Notes under the pieces: model-generated
Told to the model about the DNA's origin: nothing
What the model saw: the letters and a program-made list of their open reading frames with translations, nothing else
The model's database searches: none
Program-made: the position numbers and the translations under genes
Assembly (NCBI GenBank): GCA_034231615.1
Contig: CM067304.1
Span: 17,411,944-17,475,943 of the forward strand
Length of the DNA: 64,000 nucleotides
Reading direction: 5' to 3'
DNA from: Meghimatium bilineatum
Lineage: Eukaryota > Mollusca > Gastropoda > Stylommatophora > Philomycidae
Shown: positions 35,841-47,800 of the stretch, piece by piece
Numbering within the stretch: position 1 is the first letter of the stretch
Layout of the letters: every line of letters starts with the position of its first letter

Positions 35841-36370
35841 GGTGATCGTGGTTCCAGGACATACTTCGAGCAGAAATTGCGTTTGATCTGAAACTTCAGA
35901 GGAGAAAAAACCACATGAAAGTGATGACAAAAAAAGTTAAGAATATATATATGTACCTTTCACCGCCTGGCACAAAGAAAGAGTGAAAGCTCACAAATCT
36001 AGGAATAAGGCAAGTAATTACTTTAAGAAGACCAACTTATAGTCATCACTGACAGTTGGATAAAATACTGGAAAAAAGTGCTCTTCTGTTCAAGAACAAG
36101 TGTGTGAGATATGAATAAAAAAAAAAGGTTTGGGTCAAAGTGCATGAGCCCATTGACCTCTGGATCAGCAACCAACCGAGAAAGCAGGGAAATTCATAGA
36201 CCTGGATATACAACAATCATGTATCATATATAAGGAAATGGTGCCAGAGATGTATAGGACAGACATTAAATCTTAGTTAATTAACAAGTGTCCCTGTATT
36301 TACTAGAAATGATATGAAGTGGTTTCAAATAGTGTTTGATAAAGCTGCTTGTAAAAACTGTTCATGCTAT
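35840..36370. other. Intergenic DNA, unclassified
   Basis: No recognised element; a few phrases (acagttggataaaatactgg) could be decayed LINE. Confidence 0.35.
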
Positions 36371-36583
36371 TCTAAGAGTTAAGAAGATCAACGGAAAACA
36401 TTGCAAGAAAGATATTGTTCCAGAACCCACAGGTAAGGAGGAAATGAGGAAGACCAAGAAACATCTGGAGGAAGGAATTTGATGCAGAGATACAAAAACT
36501 GGGTAGAACACAGAAAGAGCTGAAGGAGATAGTTAAAGATCGAACAGGATGGAGGAGGTTTGTTGATGACCCATGATTTCAGG
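36370..36583 (+). mobile_element. LINE 3' end, RT C-terminus
   Basis: The frame reads KILFQNPQVRRKRGRPRNI, then WRKEFDAEIQKLGRTQKEL and KDRTGWRRFVDDP with a stop, the basic tail and WRRFVD-type ending of a widespread LINE group. Confidence 0.75.
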
Positions 36584-36716
36584 CCACTGTTGCCCGGGCC
36601 TGAAATCGAACAGACACTGTTGCCCGGGCCTGAAATCGAACAGACACTGTTGCCCGGGCCTGAAATCGAACAGACACTGTTGCCCAGGCCTGAAATCGAA
36701 CAGACACTGTTGCCTG
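36584..36716. repeat. 30-bp tandem repeat, about 4.4 copies
   Basis: Unit tgttgcccgggcctgaaatc plus gaacagacac, nearly perfect, starting directly at the LINE stop codon. GC-rich for this window. Confidence 0.9.
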
Positions 36717-36719
36717 CCA

Positions 36720-38130
36720 AGAAGGAGGTTTTAAGGTAATGTCCCCTCCCATAAAGTGTCAAAGTGGTGAGCTTATGGGGAGTTGAAGAAGGGTATATGT
36801 TCACAAGATGGCCAAAAGGAGCGCTAAAATGGCTTGTTAAAAATATCACTAAAGTCTTTGAAATAGTTCAAAATACATGGAAAGAAGTTGCATAAAAAAT
36901 AGCTACATGTCGCTCTACAGTCAAAAAAGGTGCAACATCTTGTGAAAAGAGCAGAAATGCAGCAGCTCAACAGTCGAGAGTAGCTAGAAAGTCATTGGTA
37001 GATGAAAAACAATCTATAGTGGTCTTTTCAATCATGAATTGTCCAAGAACATTTGTGGCCAGAATTGAGTTTATCTGCCATCAAAGTACTCAAAATCAAG
37101 GACATAAATCTAATTTCAGAATTTCAAAAGTGGATGTAACACATGGTCATCATCACTTGATGTACAAACAACAGGGTTAAAATGACCCAAAATCCATGCT
37201 GAAGGATGTGCAAGGCCAAAAGGTGCAGATATAGCTGCTATGCTATATACCATGATACAACACAACTCTTTACTGTATCATGCTGATTTGTAGGAGTTTG
37301 AGAATTATCGCAGAAGAAATATATATATATATATATGTTGCTTCTAACTGCTACAGCTGAATAGGAACCTTTCTGAGTTTACCATCTCGACCTATAGTAG
37401 TCTGCGTATTTTGATGATATGGACAATGATCTAACATGACCTGAACATAACATATTGCGTACATGTAAGCCAGGGCTAATTAACATATATGTCTCTGAAC
37501 AAATAGTTTAACTCACAAATATGCCTTGTTGTACACGTGACAAAAAGTAAATTTACTATCAGACAAACTAGCATATTAAGAAAGGCATTAAATTTGTAAT
37601 CCGTGTCAAATTGTACAATTAAATATTTCACAAGCCAAGTTTAAAAAAAAACTACGCAAATAACAACTGTTATCTGCAACACAACGGTGTTAACACAACA
37701 CATGTGGCGAAGTAACGGATGGAATTTTGAACCCATCCCTTTCACAAAAGGCCAAACTCAACACTTGAATAAAAAGATAACACACAGATGTGAAATTGTG
37801 TGTTGGGTAACTCTTAATCTCATATAAGCCGCTAAAACTTACACCCACTTGCCGTGACGGTAAACACATACATCCACAATTTTATTTAGTAACGTGTGAA
37901 TATATTACGACAGGAGCAGAAAAAAATCTTGTGGAGAAAGAGATAATTCCTGAACAATAGCATAAATCAGTATTATTTTAAACACCATCACAAGAAAGCT
38001 GCAAACACAATCTGATTTTTCCCATGACACCCTTCTCTTCCCAAACAAGTAATAATACAGGAAACTAATACAACCATTTCTCTCTTAACACAAGAGTTCA
38101 TAACAAGTTTTGTATAATTCCATGCTGCGT
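36720..38130. repeat. Intergenic DNA downstream of TMEM132, with an R repeat
   Basis: 37150-37320 (+) is an R-family SINE-like copy (gatgtgcaaggccaaaaggt to gagtttgagaattatcgcag). A (ta)n tract follows at 37320. 37340-38130 is AT-rich and probably includes the TMEM132 3' UTR. Confidence 0.5.
37881..37886 (-). promoter_or_regulatory. Candidate polyadenylation signal for TMEM132
   Basis: AATAAA on the - strand, about 250 bases past the stop codon. It is the first canonical hexamer seen downstream, but in AT-rich DNA such hexamers are frequent by chance, and the true 3' UTR may be longer. Confidence 0.3.
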
Positions 38131-38133
38131 CAA

Positions 38134-38817
38134 CTATGCAGATGATTCTTTGAGATTATCAAAGTATTCCATCAATTGTTCATAAGTCATTCCCATAGCT
38201 TCGTAGTCCCACTCAGCCTCGTTGTAACCCATTCCACAATCTTGTTCCAGGAGAGGGTTGGATGTGATTCTGATACTACACTCTGATCCTTTGTACGTAG
38301 AAATTACACTGTTACGATTACTTGCACAGCCTGATGAACTGCTACTTGCTACAGCACTGGTGGCGGCAGCAGGATTGTCACTACTGACAGGTCGCTGCCG
38401 TTCGGATGGTGAACCGTTTGCTAAAACCATTTGGTTTCCATTAAAATCCTCCTCAGCCATCAGTGCATGATTGCACCCAGCATTCCCAGCCCCGTTGCGC
38501 TCTAATGTTGCACGACCAATCCAGACCCAATCTGGAGCTTGAGATATAGAGCCCACCATTACACGTGAACTCTTCGGTGAGCATTTGCGCTGGTATCTTA
38601 CCATAAACACAGCACAGTTGGCAGTGAAAACTAGAATTGCAAATGCAAATACAGCAACCAGCACGTACATGCCGATTTCTAGAGGAGACGGATGTTTGGA
38701 CTTTGTGTTGACTGCTTGGGCCAGAGCCTCAGACTTTGGTTCCTTTGTATTATCAGGAAGCAAATCTGAAGCAGTAAATGCTTCTAAATGATCATCAACC
38801 TGCTCCAATAGTAAACC
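38134..38817 (-). CDS. TMEM132: TMEM132 last exon: membrane segment and cytoplasmic tail
   Basis: 684 nt including TAG at 38134-38136; residues 832-1058. Order: acidic linker, PSPLEIGMYVLVAVF leading into the single hydrophobic segment, RYQRK stop-transfer, APDWVWIGRATLE (family signature), a Ser/Ala-rich stretch, and a C-terminus ending in the acidic motif YEQLMEYFDNLKESSA. The conserved tail is thought in this family to couple to actin regulators; that is family knowledge, not visible here. Confidence 0.95.
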   Translation of the reverse strand, partial: GLLLEQVDDHLEAFTASDLLPDNTKEPKSEALAQAVNTKSKHPSPLEIGMYVLVAVFAFAILVFTANCAVFMVRYQRKCSPKSSRVMVGSISQAPDWVWIGRATLERNGAGNAGCNHALMAEEDFNGNQMVLANGSPSERQRPVSSDNPAAATSAVASSSSSGCASNRNSVISTYKGSECSIRITSNPLLEQDCGMGYNEAEWDYEAMGMTYEQLMEYFDNLKESSA

Positions 38818-41800
38818 CTGTTGGAAAGAAAATAAATGTGTTAATTTATGTAATAACAAACATTCGCTATATACAGAGCAAACAGTAAAGAATAAATATA
38901 ATTGGGGATTTTGAAAAGAGTTGTTATATAGGGAAATTTGTTATAAAAGAATGCGCTATAGAGGGATTCTACTGTATTTGTAATTTTATTAGGGTATGTA
39001 TGCTGATAGTTACCATAGCCCACTTCCCAATCGAGGAAAGATCCTCACTGTGGAGATGTGTCTTAGTTCAGCCAACAGAGAGTGAAAACTAAGACCGGGT
39101 AGACTCGTTATAATCGAACAAGACCACAGTCTGCCCGAACAAGTACAGGTGTTAAAGATGATGCAACCAGCCAAAAGGCGGATCACAGCAACTGGGATGC
39201 TACACACAAATGCAATGAGCAAAAGGAAGAAGAACAGTACTCTTACTCTATATTTTTCTCATCCTAGAGTTAATCATCCCATTCCACTACCTCGGAGGAA
39301 GACCTGAATATCATCTGTCTGAATATCATCACAGCACACAATGACACATTCAGAAGTGCTACAATATCTCCATGAGTATATCCACAATTACGTGACAACT
39401 GATAGCTCCAGTTCTCTGTTGGTTGACAAAAATTCTTTTCAGTCCATAATAATGTTCACTTCTGGCAATGCCACAATTCAAGCTTGATTTTTGATTAGAA
39501 ACCACCAACGTGGCACATTCCCACATCACAGCACATTCCCAATAATGTCAAGAAGATACACCAATATTTAATATAAAAAAGGAGCATCAAGGATTTACAC
39601 ATTTTATTCTATTATTCATTTACCAATGTTACAACTGAAGCAACCTTGTTTATGTTTGTGCTATTTATGTTTACAAGTATGCCTAATTGGTCATTGTAAT
39701 GCTGAAGGCTTATGGTGCATATTAATGTTACATGTTTGTGGTTCTGAGAAAGTCAAACATACCTGTGCAATATGGGTTGAATACAGAAAATGTGTTGACT
39801 CAAATTGCAAGACGAGTAGGTGCCATCTATAAGGACATAGTTCAAATCCTGGTTGTTGCCGTATGATTTTTTCTACACCAATATTTTAGATGCAAAATGG
39901 GTCAGCCACGAAAATATAGAAGAAATACCTTCTTCTTCTGCACTCATTCTGTAACTCCCATTAGTAGGATGTACTCTGGAGAAAAGAGTGCAGTTTCGTG
40001 GTTTACAGAATAGCTGTGATATCTCGCCTTTGTCCTGACACATCTGACTTTAGCTTGGCTTATTGATCGCGTTGACATAGCCGATTGAATAATAAACCTC
40101 TCCTCATATATCTCATAATCCACCTCTGATGACAGCATTCCATTATCTGGATTACATCCTGCTAATCAACAGGAAAGTGACCCAGAAGCAATGCTGAAGT
40201 CAGATGTGTCATGCTAAATGCTGCAGATATCGCAGCTAAGCTGTAAACCATGACACAATTCATTTACTTCTCCAGATTACATCATGTTTATCTGCAGAAG
40301 TTTGATAACGAACACAGTAGAAGAAACCATGTACTCACCTTGGGTCCAGACTTAGACATCTTGGCATCATCAGTGTACGAGTCAATGCCTGGCTGCTGTT
40401 GTTTGTTGTAGTTCTGCTGTTGTTGATGCTTGAAATACTCTTCCTTGTTGTTGTAATGCTCCTGGTTGTGATTGTTACTGCCGTGTCGACGATCGTTAGC
40501 CCGATTGTGGTAGTAACCATCACTTTGTATCACATTGTAGTCATCCATGTCCTTGGTAAAGTCAACCTATTATTTGTGAGAGTTCAAAAGAAAATATTCA
40601 GTTGTCTCAGCCTATAATGACACAGGGTTGACAAGTGTAAGAGGCCTCACTGTACTGTGTACTAGTATTTGTAAGTGAAGTCATTTGTGAGTTTGAACAG
40701 AATAATCTCAGTTGTCTCATAGTACATAACGACACAGGGTGACTAGTGCTAGAGGCCTCAAAATACTGAGTATCTGTAAGCAATATTCTTTCTACTATTT
40801 TTCTCATTTTAGCAATTCTAAATTGACTGAGTGGAGGGTGAATATTTCAGTGTGAACAAGAGGGCCGTAGATAAGGTCATTCGCTCCTTCTTTATCTGGA
40901 GGGGTGTTAAATTTAGTGAGTAGTACTTTTTAATTACCTGCAATCACTCACACGTACACCATAGAGAGAAAGAATATTGTCTAAAATTGAAGACATTTGT
41001 GAGTTTGAACATGATAATCTCAGTATATAAGGGCTGACAGTGTTAAAAGGCCTCACAGTACTGGGTTTAGTATTTGTAAGTGAAGTGACAAAATTCTCTT
41101 ATCTTACAGGACATCTCCTAGCATACCATGATTTATAGGTATGATGCATTCAGCACATCACAGTACTCTGTCCAAATTGAGACAGTTTTACAGTGACGAT
41201 AACATTGGTCTCTGAAACAGTGGCAGTCTTAGCAGATTTCTAACAGGACTTATACCAGAGAACGGAAGCAAGCTGTGTCTTCATTTTATCTGAGCCAATG
41301 CCCTGAAGTATCCGACTTCTGCATTTTAAAGAGTGTCTAAGAGTGAAGATCACATTAGTGATAGACATATGAGAACTGATCCCACATTGTGACTATGGAA
41401 GTATGTGCGCAGCAAGCTTATGCAACTATTTCAGAATTACACAAACACCTTTCCTACCACATTTAATGATATTCTTGTATAGTTATTACAAAAATTCTTG
41501 TCACCTTTGTTTTATAAAGTTATAAAGTTGAAGATCAATATATGCTCACTGCAACAAAACTGAAATCTGGCAGGCGAAACTTAGAACAGAGTAAGTTTTT
41601 CTAATCACTGGAAACACACATAATAACACGTGCAAATCGACATTTCGACCAAAAGGCCTTTATTGAGAACATTCACAACAACAAATGAGTAAGAACGGTG
41701 CTATTAATACTCACATGCAGAGCTAAATATAGATACCATATTGATGAGAATGACAGATAACAGAGACATTTTTGTATAGTGTAACAATGTTTGTATCTGG

Positions 41801-44800
41801 CATGTCTTGGGGATTTTCACCCTTTCTCAGGCCCATAGATTTTGGGAGGGGGGGTGTGCACTAGGCGTATGTTTGGTTTCCAAATTCCCCCCCGACAACT
41901 TTAGACTTTTTAACTAGCTATATACCTATTCCTCATCTCTCTATCTGTTTGTTTGTCAGTGATTGATTCCCAGTTTTCAGAGGTACAGATTTGAGATATA
42001 TTTGGGCCCATATCTACTTTCATGCAAGCATACACAGTTTTTGTATCCCCTTGTTGTCAGCTGCATGCTGAATGGAAGTGCAGAGATTATTGTCATGTGA
42101 CTTTAGTATTGCTATGTTGATTCATAGTTTTGGTGGTTCTTTAGTTACGGTACAACTTAATCAGCCTAATCTATTACTAATACAAAAGTAACTGGATTAA
42201 TCTATTAATATAAATGTAACTGGATTAATCTATTATTAATATAAATGTAACTGGATTAATCTATTACTAATATAAATGTAACTGGATTAATCTATTACTA
42301 ATATAAATGTAACTGGATTAATCTATTACTAATATAAATGTAACTGGATTAATCTATTACTAATATAAATGTAACTGGATTAATCTATTACTAATATAAA
42401 TGTAACTGGATTAATCTATTACTAATATAAATTTAACTGGATTAATCTATTACTAATATAAATGTAACTGGATTAATCTATTACTAATATAAATGTAACT
42501 GGATTAATCTATTACTAATATAAATGTAACTGGATTAATCTATTACTAATATAAATGTAACTGGATTAATCTATTACTAATATAAATGTAACTGGATTAA
42601 TCTATTACTAATATAAATGTAACTGGATTAATCTATTACTAATATAAATGTAACTGGATTAATCTATTACTAATATAAATGACCCTGGATTAATCTATTA
42701 CTAATATAAATGTAACTGGATTAATCTATTACTAATATAAATGTAACTGGATTAATCTATTACTAATATAAATGTAACTGGATTAATCTATTACTAATAT
42801 AAATGTAACTGGATTAATCTATTACTAATATAAATGTAACTGGATTAATCTATTACTAATATAAATGTAACTGGATTAATCTATTACTAATATAAATGTA
42901 ACTGGATTAATCTATTACTAATATAAATGTAACTGGATTAATCTATTACTAATATAAATGTAACTGGATTAATCTATTACTAATATAAATGACCCTGGAT
43001 TAATCTATTACTAATATAAATGTAACTGGATTAATCTATTACTAATATAAATGTAACTGGATTAATCTATTACTAATATAAATGTAACTGGATTAATCTA
43101 TTACTAATATAAATGTAACTGGATTAATCTATTACTAATATAAATGACCCTGGATTAATCTATTACTAATATAAATGACCCTGGATTAATCTATTACTAA
43201 TATAAATGACCCTGGATTCATCTATTATTAATATAAATGACCCTGGATTAATCTATTACTAATATAAATGACCCTGGATTAATCTATTACTAATATAAAT
43301 GACCCTGGATTAATCTATTACTAATATAAATGACCCTGGATTAATCTATTACTAATATAAATGACCCTGGATTAATCTATTACTAATATAAATGACCCTG
43401 GATTAATCTATTACTAATATAAATGACCCTGGATTAATCTCTATGAATGTACTATATTAGTTGCTAACTCATATAACTCAACAATCAACTTATTCTCTTC
43501 TCCAGCATCTCAAACTTCCACTTGATCTGTCTTGTAGCAAGACCATGGCCCTCCTAGATTTCCAGTAGGTTGTAGTCCAGAGAATGAAAATGTGTTGTTA
43601 CCGTTCTTCTTCTGCGTTTGTTCTCAAACTCCTGCAGATTAGCAGGATGTAGTCCGTTGTGTCATGGTTTACAGCATTGCTGCGATATCTGTGCCTTTCG
43701 GCCTGACACATAAAACTTCAGCATGGCTTTGGGTCTCTGACCCTATATGGGATGGGACAGCCAACTCTATCCCATAACCTCCTTAGTCACCTTTTACGAC
43801 AAGCGTGGAAGGTAAACAGTGTTGCTATTCTTTACTCCCCTTTCGGGCCCCTGCAACACACGGGCGTGTTTACCGTTCTATTTGTGATAATGGCCCGATA
43901 CATCTGTCTTCGGCAGATAAACTTATTCAGTTTCAAGAAACATCAATATATTTTCTCAATAATCTGACAATTTTCTTCTTCTTTAATGATCCTTAAACTT
44001 CCGCTGGATCTCTCTTGCAGCTGGACAATGGTTCTATTAGATTTCCAGCAGAATGTAGTCCACAGAATGGAAATGCGTTGTGTTGCCGGTTTATTTGTGT
44101 CAATGGCCCGACGCATCTGTCTTCAGCTGATCTGACAATCAATAAAACTAGCACGTAAGTAGAGAAATCACCTACCTGTACATGGACATACTCTGTGTCA
44201 AGAGTACGTGGCCGTTTCCTGTTACAGGTGCCACTTTCTCTCAAGACAACGCGCACAATTTCACCTTTCCCATTTCCAACAGCCTTGATACTGGGGGGCA
44301 AGGATGGCACAGATGTGACTGAGTCTGTCACCTCCACAATCTCAGGGTTCACAGAAGCCACTTTCAACTCAAATTCCTCTGGGTCAACTCTAAAGAGAGG
44401 CAATATTGTGTCATCCTTGAACTCCACAGAAATGTCCAGCACTGCTTCCTGTTTCATAAAAAAAAAACAACATAAAATAAAATCTAAGTATCACAAACTC
44501 ACCTCAGACATGGAGATACAATTACAGGCATTCAAATACAAATAGTCGAATGTTGCGCATTTCCTATAGAGAACATGTAAGACAAACACGTATGTAAATA
44601 ATAAAACAGATTCGTATAGGTCCAAAAGAATCACCATTTTCAATAATGAAATGATACAAACATGCATGGTACGGACATATATGCTGACATGATTTCTTTT
44701 TCAAAATTATACTGCAGGGAACAGTCGAGGGTAGAAGAAGCAGGGGGAAAACAAAAATTGTGGACAGACTGGACAGGTCAAGATTTTTCTCACGGATTTG

Positions 44801-47800
44801 CATCACGTTGCAGGCAATTATGCACCAAGCAATGGCAAATTAATGAATGTATTTATATAGCCTAGAAAATCACTACAACCAAAAATGTTGGATTGATGGC
44901 TACGTCCTGAATAGGATATGCTACCAATTAAAAAACTTTTTTAGTTATCTCCCTCACTGAAGATAGTGAAAGTTAGTAGACTACAAGGAGAAAGTCAAGC
45001 ATGGAAGGTCATGGATGCTAGAAGCATAAGGACATTGTTTAGAGTTTGTCATCACTATTTCAACGGCATCACAGTTAACAAAAGAAAGAAGACTTTGGCT
45101 TCCCATGATGCCTAGCGGCACACGTGGATAAGACAAGAAACAGTAACAAACAGGGGTGCAAAAGGTACTGCATTGCGGTCCCAGGGTTAGCAGATAACAA
45201 AGAAACCAAAAGTATATCCTTGTGGTGCACCCTGGAAACAGAAATACAGCGACTCATGCTGTTTCTAGTCAACACTTTTGGAGATAATGTCTGTGAATGT
45301 GAAAGCTGCAGAGGAATGACAATTGACTGCAAAAAAGACAAGCAATATCAAACACCCTTGCAGCAAAACAACAGCGACGCAAGACATCTCGACTGGAGCA
45401 TTAGAGTGGCAGCAATGCAAATGTAACAAAATGGGTAGATGTCATGATGAATATCGAGAGTCGTGCGCTAGTCTCCATAAGGATAACATATTGAGCACAA
45501 CGAGAGGGCAGCACAGCGCAAATAGAACGAGAAAACAACATATGGAAATCGAAGCTAAAGTTTCATTCAGTTTTAAAACAAGCTTCTAATCATTGGTGCT
45601 CCTAAATATGTGTAGAGACTTGGACGAGAGGATCATGCTGCTGGTGAATGACACATCGGCTAAAAGGGTGAATGAACCTGGGCCCAAAATCTGGTCATAG
45701 AGATTTTTCTATATCAGAATCATGATCTTGGAGAGAAAAGGTTCAGTGTTCAATGGACACAGGCAAAATACGTCTAATTACGCGAGATGAGTTCACCGGC
45801 TTCAGAACACCTTGTGCAAGATAGACGTAGTCGACCAAAATCTAAATCTCTGACTAATGCCTCTTTGGAGACTCACCCAGGGATATGTTTTGGTCTGTAA
45901 AGTCCAAGGGCACAGTGGGTGATAAACCATCAAGGCATAGAGTCAATACACATTCACGTGACAGGTAGGAAGGCTATCACAGGCTAGGGAAGCGAATCTG
46001 AATTAGAGGTATGATGAAAACAGATGCACTGGACCTTCCGAGGTGCAAATAGTGCAGATATGCTGTAAACTAGCAACACCACATACTTCATGTTCCCTCG
46101 TGGAAATCACACAAACTTTCATGTTGGTTACCAGAGAGTGAACGAAGAAGAAGTAACACACAAATAACAAACATAACAAGAAATAGGAACACACAAACAA
46201 ACACAAGAAACAAACCTGCTGTTTAGCCACAAGTAAGTCTTTCAGGTGTACAGTTGCCAGGATGGCTCCAGGCAAGTTCTGATCATCAGAAATATGTAAA
46301 GCCATACCACTGATGACATGGACTGCCATACGTTCAATGTCTACTTTGTCACTGCCAACACGGACTTCCTTAGAACCAAGTTGTTTCCCAGTAGGAGAAA
46401 TGACCTGGTGATCAATTTAGATGATACTCATGTATAAATTTAAAGAAAATGTCTTAGTCTAGACTTTGATTTGCTACTTCTCTATAACTTTCATAGCTCA
46501 GGAGTGGTTCTTGAAACTCAGGACTTGTTACCACAATACCTGATATTGACACTTACCACGCCACACCCTTTTCAGCCAAGTCTTGTCCACTGCGTGCTAT
46601 TTTTTTTAAAACATGATGTATTTTAAGGGAGCCAATTTTTTTTTTTAAATATTAAAAATCAGCCAATCAAGGCTGTGAGACTTCAGAAGTGTTCAAACAT
46701 TATTTCTGTTACACTTTCCCCCCAAAAAAAGAAAAAAATTGTTTTCCTCAAAACAGTCTCATTTCTATTTATTTTCTATTTTGATTTTATCTAACAGTGG
46801 TCATGGTCTCATGACCTTTGACCCAATGACATTGTGTGTGATATATGCATGTGTTTATGAGCTGTTTTTTTTCTTCTCCAGATAGTGTGATTTATCTGAC
46901 CTTTTGTGGGAGAAGCATTTTGTAAAATATATAGTTATGTTGGACCAAGCAACAACCTATTTGCTGTTTTCCCCTATATATCCATATTGTTCCTGGTCCA
47001 CTAAGAGTTAAAAAGGTGGTGGTCACCAGTTTCATAAGGAGTGTTATACTAACACCTTGGAGTGTGATAGCCTGCTTTCAAGGCGCAGAGTAAGGGCACG
47101 GAGATGGTGGAAAGGTTCATCATTTTCCCCTGGAACCCCTAGAGCTATCTCCTATCAATTCATGATTACCATTACTTGAGAGTAACGCTTCATCAATTTA
47201 ATGTTTCTTTTATCACTTTTGCTTGCTAAGAAGTCAAAATCACTTATTTCAGACCATGCTATGCATCACCTAAATCACTAATTTTGAAGAGTTTATTTTT
47301 TCAATGCAATAAAATCAATAGAATCTATTAGCAATAAACCAATGTGATCACTAATGCTGCAACTTTGGAGTGACCTTTCTTAATGAACAGGAATAACAGT
47401 ATAATGTAATACTGATGTCAGGCCTGCACAATTCCTCCCAAGAAGACACAACCATAGATCGCATCAGTGAAATGGATTTTGTGCTTCCACAACTATTAGT
47501 CTTTTGCAGCAGTAAAAGTGATAAAGAACATATGTACATGGATGAGTGACCCAGACTCTCTGTATAATTTTGACAGATTTTCAGGACTTTATATCCTAGA
47601 ATCCCAGTAAATAATAGGGGCTTTATATCCCAGAATTCCAGTAAATAATAGGGACTTTATATCCCAGAATTCCAACAAATAATATGGACTTTATATCTCA
47701 GAATTTCAGTAAATAATATGGATTTTATATCTCAGAGTCCCAGTAAATAAAAGGGACTTTAGTATCCCAGATTCATACTAAATAATAGGGGCTTTTGTAT

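Noticed and set aside
36388..36849. 153-residue - strand ORF with repeated SISGPGNSVC units
   Set aside because: It is antisense to a LINE end and the 30-bp tandem repeat; no gene-like features.
40399..40617. + strand hydrophobic ORF of 72 residues
   Set aside because: Antisense shadow of the Asn/Gln-rich TMEM132 exon.
42155..43445. CRISPR-like array
   Set aside because: Units are contiguous with no unique spacers, and the genome is eukaryotic; it is a minisatellite.
44195..44545. 116-residue + strand ORF
   Set aside because: Antisense shadow of a TMEM132 exon, which has correct splice sites and family similarity.
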